DNA from: Perlucidibaca wandonensis
GTDB lineage: Bacteria; Pseudomonadota; Gammaproteobacteria; Pseudomonadales; Moraxellaceae
Assembly (NCBI RefSeq): GCF_042677145.1
Contig: NZ_JBHTIT010000001.1
Coordinates: forward strand, 2,170,001-2,234,000
Length of the DNA stretch: 64,000 bases
Direction: 5' to 3'
This document shows positions 7,762 through 16,632 of this stretch, piece after piece. A program made the position numbers and the translations under genes. Below the pieces are notes generated by a model. The model made no database searches. It was given only the letters and a program-made list of their open reading frames with translations, and was not told the origin of the DNA. Within the stretch, counting starts at the first letter, position 1, and each line of letters begins with the position of its first letter.

Positions 7762-9084
7762 ATGACCGTTCGTATTTCGCCGGAAGAGTTTGCTTGCCGC
7801 CGTCAGGCTTTGATGGCGCGTGTCGGCCGCGATGCCGCCGTGATTATTCCGGCAGCCGTGCATCATCGTCGCAATCGCGACACTGAATATCGCTATCGAC
7901 AAGATTCGGACTTCTACTACCTCACTGGTTTTGCTGAGCCGGAAGCATTGCTGGTGCTGCTGCCAGGCCGAGCTGAAGGCGAGTTTGTGCTGTTTTGTCG
8001 CGACCGCGACCGCGCCATGGAAATTTGGAATGGCTACCGTGCGGGCCCCGAAGGTGCAGTCAGTGATTTTGGCGCAAGTCAGGCGTTTGTCATTGCTGAT
8101 GTAGCTACTAAATTGCCTGAGTTGTTGGCTGGGCGTAAGCAGGTTTATGCGCCGATGGCGACAGAAACGGCTTTTGACGCTGATTTAGCTGGCTGGATAA
8201 ACGCCGTGAGATCGCAGGCGCGTGCGGGTGTTGAGGCGCCGCAATCGCTGCATGCGATAGATCAGGCCTTGCATCCTTTGCGGTTGATTAAGTCGGCAGC
8301 TGAGATCGCGATTATGCAGGCGGCAGCGGATTTGAGCGCCGAAGGCCATCGCCGCGCCATGGCCGTGGCCAAAGCTGGGCGCTATGAGTACGAATTAGAG
8401 GCGGAATTGCTGCACAGCTTTACTCGTCACGGCTGCATAGCGCCGGCCTACGGCAGCATTGTTGGCGGCGGCGCCAATGCCTGCATTTTGCATTACACCG
8501 AAAACAACGCCGAACTGCGCGATGGCGATTTGGTATTGATTGATGCTGGCGGCGAGCTGGCCTATTACGCCGCTGACATCACGCGTACTTTTCCGGTAAA
8601 TGGCCGTTTTTCAGCTGAGCAAAAAGCCTTGTATGAAGTGGTGTTAGCGGCTCAGCTCGCTGCCATCGATGTCGTGCAGGTGGGTAATTCTTGGCAGCTG
8701 CCGCACGAGACGGCGGTGCGCGTGCTGTGTGAAGGCTTGCTTGAGCTCGGTCTGCTTAAGGGCGAGCTTTCAGCGGTCATTGAAGGTGGCGATTATCGTC
8801 GCTTCTATATGCATCGCACCGGTCATTGGCTGGGCATGGATGTGCATGATGTCGGCGATTATCGTATCGATGGCGAATGGCGCGCATTTGCGCCGGGCAT
8901 GGTGTTAACCGTGGAGCCGGGGCTTTATATCGCGCCTGATGACGACACAGTGGAAGCGCGTTGGCGCGGCATCGGCATTCGTATTGAGGATGATGTGGTA
9001 GTCACTGAATCTGGCCCTCACGTGTTGACTGCGAAAGCGCCGAAAACCATTGCCGAGATTGAAGCTTTGGTGGGTAGCGCATGA
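7762..9084 (+). CDS. pepP: Xaa-Pro aminopeptidase
   Basis: Cytoplasmic metallopeptidase that removes an N-terminal residue preceding proline. The 440-residue protein (E. coli 441) has an N-terminal creatinase-like domain (to about 175) containing RNRDTEYRYRQDSDFYYLTGF, and a C-terminal pita-bread domain with the dinuclear metal ligands: LIDAGGE and ADITRTFP (two Asp), HRTGHWLGMDVHD (His), VEPGLY (Glu) and GIRIEDD (Glu). I take the ATG at 7762, preceded by TGAGGC, rather than an upstream one inside ygfB. It overlaps ubiH by ATGA. Confidence 0.96.
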   Translation: MTVRISPEEFACRRQALMARVGRDAAVIIPAAVHHRRNRDTEYRYRQDSDFYYLTGFAEPEALLVLLPGRAEGEFVLFCRDRDRAMEIWNGYRAGPEGAVSDFGASQAFVIADVATKLPELLAGRKQVYAPMATETAFDADLAGWINAVRSQARAGVEAPQSLHAIDQALHPLRLIKSAAEIAIMQAAADLSAEGHRRAMAVAKAGRYEYELEAELLHSFTRHGCIAPAYGSIVGGGANACILHYTENNAELRDGDLVLIDAGGELAYYAADITRTFPVNGRFSAEQKALYEVVLAAQLAAIDVVQVGNSWQLPHETAVRVLCEGLLELGLLKGELSAVIEGGDYRRFYMHRTGHWLGMDVHDVGDYRIDGEWRAFAPGMVLTVEPGLYIAPDDDTVEARWRGIGIRIEDDVVVTESGPHVLTAKAPKTIAEIEALVGSA

Positions 9085-10355
9085 GCGACTTGGCCGATTC
9101 GGGTGTAGTGATTGTCGGTGGCGGTATGGTCGGCGTCACGCTGGCGCTGCTCATTGCTAAGGCTGCGCCAGAGTTGTCAGTGACTTTGTTGGAGGCAGCT
9201 AAATTGCCGCCTGCACTCGCGCCCGGTCAGAGCCCGAGCTATACGCCAAGCTTCGATGCGCGCAATACAGCTTTGTCGCGGCGCAGCATTGAGGCATTTA
9301 AAGAGCTTGGCGTATGGTCTGAGCTGGCGCCACATGCGACGCCGATTCATCAGATTCATGTCTCTGATAAGGGTCACTTTGGCATGGCGCGCTTGAGTGC
9401 GGCCGAGGAAAATGTCGATAGCTTTGGCTATGTGGTAGAAAATGCGTGGTTGGGGGCAGTTCTGCTGGCGGCGTTGCGGCGCTGCCTATCGGTGAATCTA
9501 AAAGATGGCGTGCGCGTGACACAGGTGACGAGCACGGCCGAGATGGCGCAAGTACGTTACCGAGCGGCCGATTCGCAAGGCGCTGAAGAGACACTTTTAT
9601 CCACGCCGCTGCTTATTGCCGCCGATGGCGCGCAATCACAAAGTCGCGCTTGGTTAGGTATCGATGTGCGCAGCCAACCATACGGCCAAACCGCCATAGT
9701 TACCGCGTGTGAGACTAGTCTGCCGCATGAGCAAGTCGCCTACGAGCGCTTCACCGCCGATGGCCCGATAGCGCTGCTACCGCTACCTGATTTGCCCATC
9801 AACGTGGCAGATGCCACCGCCGCTGGCTGTCGCCGCTCATTGGTCTGGGCTTTAAATGAAGCTGAAGCCGCGCGAGTACAGACGCTAAATGACGCCGACT
9901 TTATCGCCGCTCTGCAAAAAGCTTTCGGTCGCCGCGCCGGTCGCTTCCTGCGCGTTGGCAAGCGCCACGCCTACCCCCTCACGCTCATGGTCGCCAGCCA
10001 GCAAGTGCAAGGTCGCGCCGTGATTTTAGGCAATGCCGCGCACAGCCTGCATCCCGTTGCTGGCCAGGGCTACAACCTCTGTGTGCGCGATGCCCTCGTG
10101 CTGAGCGCACAGCTCGCGGATGCGCATCAGCAGGGCAAAGACTTAGGCGATAAGAAAGATTTAGCCGCCTACGCCGCCGCCCGCACACAAGATCAATCGC
10201 AAATTATTCGCTTCTCCGACAGCCTCGTGCGCGGCTTCTCCACGGCAAATCCAGCGCTGAGCTTGCTGCGTAACATTGGCCTAGTGGGTTTTGATGTCTT
10301 GCCCGGCGCGAAACCAGCTTTGGCTCGTTATGCCATGGGGCTCAACCATGCCTAA
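9081..10355 (+). CDS. ubiH: 2-octaprenyl-6-methoxyphenol hydroxylase UbiH
   Basis: FAD-dependent aromatic hydroxylase of ubiquinone biosynthesis. The 424-residue protein has the N-terminal FAD-binding GGGMVGVTLAL motif, a central DGAQS motif contacting FAD/NADPH (near residue 185), and GNAAHSLHPVAGQGYN near 320 that binds the FAD ribityl/phosphate. It starts in a 4-base overlap with pepP and ends within the start of ubiI. The C6/C4-type regioselectivity cannot be read from sequence; the UbiH name rests on conserved order pepP-ubiH-ubiI. Confidence 0.92.
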   Translation: MSDLADSGVVIVGGGMVGVTLALLIAKAAPELSVTLLEAAKLPPALAPGQSPSYTPSFDARNTALSRRSIEAFKELGVWSELAPHATPIHQIHVSDKGHFGMARLSAAEENVDSFGYVVENAWLGAVLLAALRRCLSVNLKDGVRVTQVTSTAEMAQVRYRAADSQGAEETLLSTPLLIAADGAQSQSRAWLGIDVRSQPYGQTAIVTACETSLPHEQVAYERFTADGPIALLPLPDLPINVADATAAGCRRSLVWALNEAEAARVQTLNDADFIAALQKAFGRRAGRFLRVGKRHAYPLTLMVASQQVQGRAVILGNAAHSLHPVAGQGYNLCVRDALVLSAQLADAHQQGKDLGDKKDLAAYAAARTQDQSQIIRFSDSLVRGFSTANPALSLLRNIGLVGFDVLPGAKPALARYAMGLNHA

Positions 10356-11559
10356 GACTTCTGAACAATTCGACATGATCGTGATTGGTGCTGGCCTCGT
10401 TGGCAGCGCGTTTGTTTTGTGCTTGCGTCAGCAGGCCGTTGCTCGCGATTTGCGTATTGCCGTGGTCGAGCGCTCATTGCCGCCAACGCCGGCAGCAGCA
10501 AATGAGCACTGGGGTTTACGTGTTTCGGCGCTGTCGCCAGAAAGCGTGAGCTTGCTTCAAGCCGCCGGACTACACGCAAAATGGCCGCAGCTACGGCCCG
10601 CACCCTATGCCGATATGCGCGTATGGGATGCCGATGGCACCGGTGCTGTGCATTTCAGCGCAAAAGCCGCGGGCGTGGAAAGCTTAGGCGTGCTCATTGA
10701 AAATGCCGCCCTGCAAACTGCGCTTTGGCAGCAGGTCACGCAAGACTCGGGCTTGAGTATTTATGCCCCGCAAGCGTGGACTAATCTTGAGCGCGGGCTT
10801 GGCGATTGGTGTTTGACGCTCAGCGACGGTAATGCGCTACACGCGCCGTTGGTTATAGCTGCTGATGGCGCGCAGTCGCGCGTGCGTGAGCTGGCCGGCA
10901 TCGCTGTGGCGCAGCGCGATTATCATCAGCGCGGCGTGGTGTGCACCGTTGAGCACGAAAAGCCGCATGAGGCCACGGCTTGGCAGCGCTTTTTGAACAC
11001 GGGGCCGTTGGCATTTTTGCCCACCGATCATCCGCAGCAGTCATCGATAGTGTGGACCTTGCCCAGCGAACAGGCGCAAGCCTATTGCGCAATGCCCGTG
11101 GCTGAATTTGAGCAAGCCTTGGCTCAAGCTTTTGAGCACAAGTTGGGCGCTGTTGGGCTCCTTGGCGAGCGCGCCAGCTTTCCACTATTGGCGCAGCATG
11201 CCGAGCATTACGCCTGCGATGGCGTGGTGTTAATCGGTGATGCCGCGCACAGTATTCACCCGCTCGCTGGCCAGGGCGTCAATCTCGGCTTTCTCGATGT
11301 TGCCGCACTAGTCGACGCACTAGTGGCACAGCGCAAAGCCGGCTTGCCGTGGGCGCATGAGCGTGCGCAACGCCAATACAGCCGCGCTCGTCGTGGCCAC
11401 AACGGCCTAATGATGCATGCCATGAGTGGCTTCGACTTGCTCTTTGCCAGCGAGCTGCCGGCGCTACGCGTGCTTCGCAACATCGGCATGAAGGCTTTTG
11501 AGAAAAGTGGGCTAGTAAAGCAGCACATTGCACAAACGGCATTGCAGGGACGGCGCTAG
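10348..11559 (+). CDS. ubiI: FAD-dependent ubiquinone hydroxylase, UbiI type
   Basis: 403-residue paralogue of UbiH in the UbiH/UbiF/UbiI/VisC family. Motifs: IVIGAGLVGSAFVL at the N-terminus (FAD), DGAQSRVRELAG near residue 175, and GDAAHSIHPLAGQGVNLGFLD near 295. Start at ATG 10348, inside the end of ubiH (8-base overlap), indicating translational coupling. Position after ubiH favours UbiI (C5-hydroxylase, formerly visC) over UbiF, but the two cannot be separated securely by eye. It supplies ubiquinone used by complex I encoded 1.6 kb downstream. Confidence 0.88.
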   Translation: MPKTSEQFDMIVIGAGLVGSAFVLCLRQQAVARDLRIAVVERSLPPTPAAANEHWGLRVSALSPESVSLLQAAGLHAKWPQLRPAPYADMRVWDADGTGAVHFSAKAAGVESLGVLIENAALQTALWQQVTQDSGLSIYAPQAWTNLERGLGDWCLTLSDGNALHAPLVIAADGAQSRVRELAGIAVAQRDYHQRGVVCTVEHEKPHEATAWQRFLNTGPLAFLPTDHPQQSSIVWTLPSEQAQAYCAMPVAEFEQALAQAFEHKLGAVGLLGERASFPLLAQHAEHYACDGVVLIGDAAHSIHPLAGQGVNLGFLDVAALVDALVAQRKAGLPWAHERAQRQYSRARRGHNGLMMHAMSGFDLLFASELPALRVLRNIGMKAFEKSGLVKQHIAQTALQGRR

Positions 11560-11605
11560 ACTCGCTACCATTAGGCACAAAATAACAATAACGCAGGATG
11601 CACTC

Positions 11606-13006
11606 ATGGCCGCTAAGCGCCTCAGCCTCGCCGACTCCTTCTTTCTTAACGCCGAATCTCGCGATGCCTATATGCATGTGGCTATGCTGCATCGCTATGC
11701 CTTGCCCGAGGGCGCCGGCCCTGATTGGGTCGGTCAGATGATCGCGCGCATGAAAAGCTATCCGGTTGATCAATCGCCATTTAATTTGCGTCTAAAAACC
11801 GGTCTTGGTAGCAAGGTCGCTCCCGCTTGGGAGGTCGATGATAAAATTGATATCGACTATCACCTACGCCATGCTGCATTGCCTCATCCCGGTGGCGAGC
11901 GCGAACTTGGCGTGCTGATTTCGCGTCTGCATAGCCAGCCATTAGATAAGAATCGCCCGCTTTGGGAATGCACCATCATTGAAGGGCTTGATGACGGCAG
12001 TTTTGCAATTTATTTCAAAATTCATCACGCCTTAATGGATGGCATGTCGGGCTCACGCACCATGAGCCGTTGCTTAAGCCCTGATCCCCGCAACACCAAT
12101 ATGCCGGCCTTTTGGGCGATGCCGCCACTCAAACGTGCTAGCGCCGCCGTGCCGAAAGCCATTGCTGAGTCTGCTCAAGCGCTAGCTCGCACCAATGTAC
12201 TGAGCGTGCTTGGTCAATCCTTTAAGGCTTGGATGCGCATGCTTCGAGCTGCGCCAGAGTCTGGCTTGATTGGTCCTTATCGCTCGCCAAGTTGCTCACT
12301 CAACGCCATTGTTAGCCCGCAACGCCGCTTCGCGACGCAAAGCTTGCCTATCGACCGCATGAAAGCCGTCGCTACAAATGCTGGTGGAACGCTCAATGAC
12401 ATCGTGCTCGCAGTGTGTGCGACCGCGCTCCGACGCTACCTGCTCGAGCAGGGCGACTTGCCCATTAAGCCCTTGGTGTCTTCAATTCCTGTCTCGATTC
12501 GCACGCGCGAAGAAGCTGGCGAAGGCAATGGTATTAGCCTCGCTTTGGCCTCGCTAGGCACGCATATTGCCGATCCGAAAGCGCGTTTTGAGCACATCAA
12601 AGCCTCCATGCAGGCCAATAAAGACTTGCTCGGTACGCTCTCCAAGCCGGCCATGACGCTTTACACCAACCTGCTCATGGCGCCGTTTATGATCGGCCAA
12701 ATGACGGGCTTGGCAGCGCGCACTAAGCGCCCGATGTACAACACCATGGTCTCCAATGTGCCAGGCCCGACCGAAGTGCTGTATTTAAATGGCGCGCGTT
12801 TGCTCAGCGCCTACCCGGTGTCGCTGATTTTTAATGGCCAAGCATTGAACATCACCTTGTTGTCTTACGACGGCCATATGCACTTTGGCTTCACGGCATG
12901 TCGCGTGGCGCTGCCGCGTGTGCAAAAAATTGCCGTGTATTTGGGTGAGGCGCTAGAAGAAATCGAACGTGATTATGCCTGTGGCATCAGCGCATCAGTG
13001 GCATAA
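11606..13006 (+). CDS. Wax ester synthase/diacylglycerol acyltransferase (WS/DGAT)
   Basis: 466-residue acyltransferase of the bifunctional WS/DGAT family, which condenses acyl-CoA with fatty alcohol or diacylglycerol to make storage wax esters or triacylglycerol at the inner membrane. The catalytic HHxxxDG motif is HHALMDG at residues 140-146; PLWE (118-121), NDIVLAVC and the VSNVPGP motif near the C-terminal third are also family signatures. I start at ATG 11606 (MAAKRLSLADSFFL), since the family starts close to LSxxDxxFL. Forty-six bases after ubiI on the same strand. Such enzymes are common in oil-accumulating marine and soil gammaproteobacteria; some homologues have little DGAT activity, so product is uncertain. 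Confidence 0.9.
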   Translation: MAAKRLSLADSFFLNAESRDAYMHVAMLHRYALPEGAGPDWVGQMIARMKSYPVDQSPFNLRLKTGLGSKVAPAWEVDDKIDIDYHLRHAALPHPGGERELGVLISRLHSQPLDKNRPLWECTIIEGLDDGSFAIYFKIHHALMDGMSGSRTMSRCLSPDPRNTNMPAFWAMPPLKRASAAVPKAIAESAQALARTNVLSVLGQSFKAWMRMLRAAPESGLIGPYRSPSCSLNAIVSPQRRFATQSLPIDRMKAVATNAGGTLNDIVLAVCATALRRYLLEQGDLPIKPLVSSIPVSIRTREEAGEGNGISLALASLGTHIADPKARFEHIKASMQANKDLLGTLSKPAMTLYTNLLMAPFMIGQMTGLAARTKRPMYNTMVSNVPGPTEVLYLNGARLLSAYPVSLIFNGQALNITLLSYDGHMHFGFTACRVALPRVQKIAVYLGEALEEIERDYACGISASVA

Positions 13007-13027
13007 AGCCTATGGCTAGATTCATAA

Positions 13028-13045
13028 ACACCACCATCGTGGTGT
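13028..13045 (+). terminator. Hairpin after the WS/DGAT gene (no T-run)
   Basis: ACACCAC and GTGGTGT form a 7-bp stem with loop CATC, 22 bases past the stop codon. No T-tract follows, so an intrinsic terminator is doubtful; it may be an RNA 3'-end stabiliser. Confidence 0.35.
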
Positions 13046-13100
13046 GGAATTAAGTCGCCCAAAAGCGTATCCTCCGCGCGAAATCTTGTTCTGTAAGGTT

Positions 13101-13136
13101 GGTTTTTGAGCAAACGATCTGATTTGCTCTAAAAGC
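13101..13136 (+). promoter_or_regulatory. Stem-loop in the nuoA leader
   Basis: GAGCAAA (13108-13114) pairs with TTTGCTC (13123-13129), and the flanks GGTTTT and AAAAGCC extend the stem imperfectly. It lies about 35 bases before the nuoA start, so it would be in the 5' leader of the nuo mRNA. It has no T-run. I could not identify a convincing promoter in 13007-13100. Confidence 0.4.
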
Positions 13137-13171
13137 CAGCCGCTACCAGCGGTGCGACTGAGGAGTGAGCA

Positions 13172-13600
13172 ATGACGCCAGACGTCATGGAAACAGCCAG
13201 TTACTGGTCTTTCGGCATCTTTCTACTCGGCATTGTCGGCATGTGCTGCTTCATGCTGTTTGTCCCCTATTTTCTGGGTGGCCGCGACTGGGGCCGAGCC
13301 AAAAACGATCCTTTTGAGTCCGGCATTGTGCCGCAGGGTGGCGCGCGCCTTCGGGTGTCGGCGAAGTTCTACCTGGTCGCCATGTTCTTCGTGATTTTCG
13401 ACGTTGAAGCCCTGTTTTTATACGCTTGGGCCATCTCTATCCGCGACGTTGGCTGGCTAGGCTTTATCGAAGCGGCCATCTTTATTTTTGTGCTGCTCGC
13501 TGGCCTATTTTATCTTTGGCGAGTTGGTGCGCTCGATTGGGCGCCAGAAGCCCGTCGCAAGCGTGCTGCGCGTTTAGCTGCCGACAAAAAAGCATCCTGA
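13172..13600 (+). CDS. nuoA: NADH-quinone oxidoreductase subunit A
   Basis: Membrane subunit of complex I, 142 residues with three predicted transmembrane helices (about 12-34, 68-90, 98-118). The conserved loop KNDPFESGIVPQGGARLRVSAKFY and FFVIFDVEALFLYAWA (with the conserved D/E pair in the second helix) are diagnostic. The ATG is preceded by GAGGAG (9 bases upstream). First gene of the operon nuoA-BCDEFGHIJKLMN. Confidence 0.97.
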   Translation: MTPDVMETASYWSFGIFLLGIVGMCCFMLFVPYFLGGRDWGRAKNDPFESGIVPQGGARLRVSAKFYLVAMFFVIFDVEALFLYAWAISIRDVGWLGFIEAAIFIFVLLAGLFYLWRVGALDWAPEARRKRAARLAADKKAS

Positions 13601-13610
13601 GGCTTATTGC

Positions 13611-14288
13611 ATGAAATACACCCTCACCAAAATTGATCCAAACGCCGCCAACGATGTTTATCCAATTCAGCAAACGCAAACTGGCGTGCCTGATCCCATC
13701 GAAGAGCAGGTCAACAAAAGCGTTTTTCTAGGCCGCCTCGAAGACATGATTCATGGCGCGGTGAACTGGGGTCGTAAAAACTCTTTATGGCCCTATAACT
13801 TCGGCCTGTCGTGCTGCTACGTGGAAATGGCCACCGCCTTTACTGCGCCACACGACGTTGCGCGTTTTGGTGCCGAGGTGATTCGCGCCTCACCACGCCA
13901 AGCCGACGTAATGGTCATTGCCGGCACTTGCTTCATGAAAATGGCGCCTGTAGTTCAGCGCTTATATGAGCAAATGCTCGAACCGAAATGGGTTATTTCC
14001 ATGGGTGCCTGCGCGAACTCGGGCGGCATGTACGACATTTATTCTGTGGTGCAAGGCGTCGATAAGTTCTTGCCCGTCGATGTTTATATCCCCGGCTGCC
14101 CGCCGCGCCCCGAAGCCTTCTTGCAAGCATTGATGATTCTGCAAGAGCAAATTGGCAAAGAGCGTCGTCCGCTGTCGTGGGTGATGGGCGATCAGGGCAT
14201 ATACAAGCCTGAGCTCACGCCTAAGCGCGACGAGAAAAATGCTGAGCGTATTGAGGTGGTGAATTTACGCACCCCCGATAACGTATAA
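13611..14288 (+). CDS. nuoB: NADH-quinone oxidoreductase subunit B
   Basis: Peripheral-arm subunit (225 aa) that carries the terminal [4Fe-4S] cluster N2, which hands electrons to quinone. The ligands are visible: the tandem C68-C69 in GLSCCYVEM, C134 in GACANSGG and C163 in PGCPPRPE. The rest (WGRKNSLWPYNFG, VMVIAGTCFMKM) is highly conserved. Ten bases after nuoA. Confidence 0.97.
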   Translation: MKYTLTKIDPNAANDVYPIQQTQTGVPDPIEEQVNKSVFLGRLEDMIHGAVNWGRKNSLWPYNFGLSCCYVEMATAFTAPHDVARFGAEVIRASPRQADVMVIAGTCFMKMAPVVQRLYEQMLEPKWVISMGACANSGGMYDIYSVVQGVDKFLPVDVYIPGCPPRPEAFLQALMILQEQIGKERRPLSWVMGDQGIYKPELTPKRDEKNAERIEVVNLRTPDNV

Positions 14289-14323
14289 CGCCGACCTAAC
14301 ACAATTGAGTGACGACAAGACTG

Positions 14324-16126
14324 ATGGCTGAAGACGTCCCCATGGCATCTATTACAGTAACTTCCAACGCCGCACCATTACCTGGTGCCGAGTTTGCCGT
14401 GGTGCGCGAGCTTAGCGACCGTTTTGGCGGCGATCAGTTGGTTTTCCAGCCCACCAAAGATGGCGTGCCGACGCTTTGGGTGCCGCGCAGCTTAATTCGT
14501 GATGTGCTGCGCTTTTTAAAGCAGCTGCCTAAGCCCTATAGCATGCTCTATGACTTGTCCGCGGTGGATGAGCGCCTGCGCAAGCATCGTTTCGGCCTGC
14601 CAGCCTCCGATTACACGATGTTTTATCATCTGTTATCGATCGATCGTAATAGCGATGTCCGTATCAAAGTGGCGCTCTCGGCTGATGATCTGAGCATCCC
14701 TACGGTGACACCGGTATTTGCCAATGCGAATTGGTATGAGCGCGAAGTTATCGATCTTTTTGGTATCGACTTTCCTGGTCATCCGCAGCCATTTCGCCTA
14801 TTGATGCCGCGCACTTGGGTTGGTCATCCGCTGCGTAAAGATTATCCCGCGCGCGCCACTGAATTCGATCCGTTCCAGCTCACCGCCTTGCGCCAAGACC
14901 AAGAGCAGGAAGCGCTGCGCTTCAACCCCGAAGAGTGGGGCATGAAAAAGGGCAATGATGAGTCGGACTTTATGTTCCTCAACTTAGGCCCGAACCACCC
15001 GTCTGCTCACGGCGCCTTCCGCATTGTCTTGCAGCTCGATGGCGAAGAAATTGTCGATTGTGTGCCCGATATTGGCTACCACCATCGCGGCGCGGAAAAA
15101 ATGGCCGAGCGTCAGACCTGGCACAGTTTCATCCCCTACACCGACCGTATCGATTACCTCGGCGGCGTGATGAACAACATGCCCTATGTGCTGGCGGTCG
15201 AGCAGCTCGCCGGCATTCAGGTACCAGCGCGTGTGCAAACCATCCGTGTGATGTTGTCAGAGTTTTTCCGCATCACCTCGCACTTGCTGTTTCTCGGCAC
15301 CTATATCCAAGATTTCGGCGGCATGACGCCGATCTTCTTTATGTTCTCCGATCGTAAAAAGGCCTATGACGTTATCGAGGCCATTACCGGCTTCCGTATG
15401 CATCCGGCCTGGTTCCGTATCGGTGGCGTTGCTCACGATCTGCCCAATGGTTGGGAGCGTTTGGTTCGCGAGTTCTTGGCGTGGATGCCTAAGCGTCTGA
15501 AAGAATACGAAAAAGCCGCGATGGAAAATGGCGTGCTGAAAAACCGCGCCATCGATATTGCCAAATACAACAGCGCCGAAGCCATCGAATGGGGCGTTAC
15601 CGGGCCAGGCTTACGTGCGACTGGCGTCGATTTCGATTTGCGTAAAGCGCGTCCGTATTCGGGCTATGAAAACTTCGAATTTGAAGTGCCTTTAGCGCAT
15701 AACGGCGATGCCTATGATCGTGGCATGGTGCGCTTGGAAGAGATGCGCCAGTCGCTGCGCATCATTCAGCAGTGCGTCGATAATATGCCGTCCGGTCCAT
15801 TCAAGGCCGATCACCCGCTGTCGGTGCCGCCACCAAAAGATCGCACGCTGCAAGATATTGAAACGCTGATTCACCATTTCACTAGCGTGTCGTGGGGGCC
15901 AGTCATGCCCGAGGGTGAGGCCAGCTTTATGGTCGAGGCCACGAAAGGCATCAATAGCTATTATCTGACCTCAGATAAGAACACGATGAGCTACCGGACT
16001 CGTATCCGCACGCCATCGTTTGCGCATTTGCAGCAAATTCCCTCGGTGATTCGCGGCGCGATGATCCCGGATCTTATTGCCTATTTGGCTTCCATTGACT
16101 TCGTGATGGCCGACGTTGACCGATAA
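14324..16126 (+). CDS. nuoCD: NADH-quinone oxidoreductase fused subunit C/D
   Basis: About 600-residue natural fusion of the 30-kDa (NuoC) and 49-kDa (NuoD) subunits of complex I, as in E. coli and Pseudomonas. The NuoC part (about 20-200) ends with EREVIDLFGIDFPGHP (139-154) and LRKDYP; the NuoD part begins around 212 with FMFLNLGPNHPSAHG, and contains PDIGYHHRGAEKMAE and the quinone-site region SYRTRIRTPSF near the C-terminus. The start is uncertain: a GTG at 14309, ATG at 14324 and ATG at 14342 are in frame; I choose 14324 by family length. The stop overlaps nuoE's ATG by one base. Confidence 0.95.
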   Translation: MAEDVPMASITVTSNAAPLPGAEFAVVRELSDRFGGDQLVFQPTKDGVPTLWVPRSLIRDVLRFLKQLPKPYSMLYDLSAVDERLRKHRFGLPASDYTMFYHLLSIDRNSDVRIKVALSADDLSIPTVTPVFANANWYEREVIDLFGIDFPGHPQPFRLLMPRTWVGHPLRKDYPARATEFDPFQLTALRQDQEQEALRFNPEEWGMKKGNDESDFMFLNLGPNHPSAHGAFRIVLQLDGEEIVDCVPDIGYHHRGAEKMAERQTWHSFIPYTDRIDYLGGVMNNMPYVLAVEQLAGIQVPARVQTIRVMLSEFFRITSHLLFLGTYIQDFGGMTPIFFMFSDRKKAYDVIEAITGFRMHPAWFRIGGVAHDLPNGWERLVREFLAWMPKRLKEYEKAAMENGVLKNRAIDIAKYNSAEAIEWGVTGPGLRATGVDFDLRKARPYSGYENFEFEVPLAHNGDAYDRGMVRLEEMRQSLRIIQQCVDNMPSGPFKADHPLSVPPPKDRTLQDIETLIHHFTSVSWGPVMPEGEASFMVEATKGINSYYLTSDKNTMSYRTRIRTPSFAHLQQIPSVIRGAMIPDLIAYLASIDFVMADVDR

Positions 16127-16632
16127 TGCAAACAGATAATCAAGCGCTGATTGCGACCAGCCGATTCACTTTGTCGCCCCAAGAACGCACCGATATGGAA
16201 CATGCCAAGTCGCATTATCCTGACCCGCGTGCTGCCAGCATTGATGCCCTGAAAATCGTGCAAGCGACTCATGGCTACGTGCCCGATGGCGCCATTCCGG
16301 CGATTGCCGAAGTTCTCGGCATTCCAGCTGCCGATGTTGAAGGCGTGGCGACGTTTTATAGCCAGATTTTCCGCGTGCCGGTCGGTCGTCATGTGGTGCG
16401 CCTGTGCGACTCCATGACCTGCTATATCAATGGCCATGAAGACGTGCTCGCTGCCATCACCGCCAAGCTCGGCATTGGCTACGGTGAAACCACCGCCGAT
16501 GGCCGCTTCACACTGCTGCCAGTGTGCTGCTTAGGTAATTGCGACAAAGGCTCGACCATGATGGTCGATGACGACACTCACGGTGGCTTAACTGCCGAGA
16601 TCATCCCCGGCTTGTTGGAGCAGTATTCATGA
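16126..16632 (+). CDS. nuoE: NADH-quinone oxidoreductase subunit E
   Basis: 168-residue subunit of the NADH dehydrogenase module, thioredoxin-like fold carrying [2Fe-2S] cluster N1a. Ligand pattern is seen as C94 and C99 in CDSMTC, and C135 and C139 in CLGNC. The helical N-terminus has ALKIVQATHGYVPDGAIPAIAEV. Its start overlaps nuoCD's stop and its end overlaps nuoF's start, implying coupled translation. Confidence 0.97.
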   Translation: MQTDNQALIATSRFTLSPQERTDMEHAKSHYPDPRAASIDALKIVQATHGYVPDGAIPAIAEVLGIPAADVEGVATFYSQIFRVPVGRHVVRLCDSMTCYINGHEDVLAAITAKLGIGYGETTADGRFTLLPVCCLGNCDKGSTMMVDDDTHGGLTAEIIPGLLEQYS

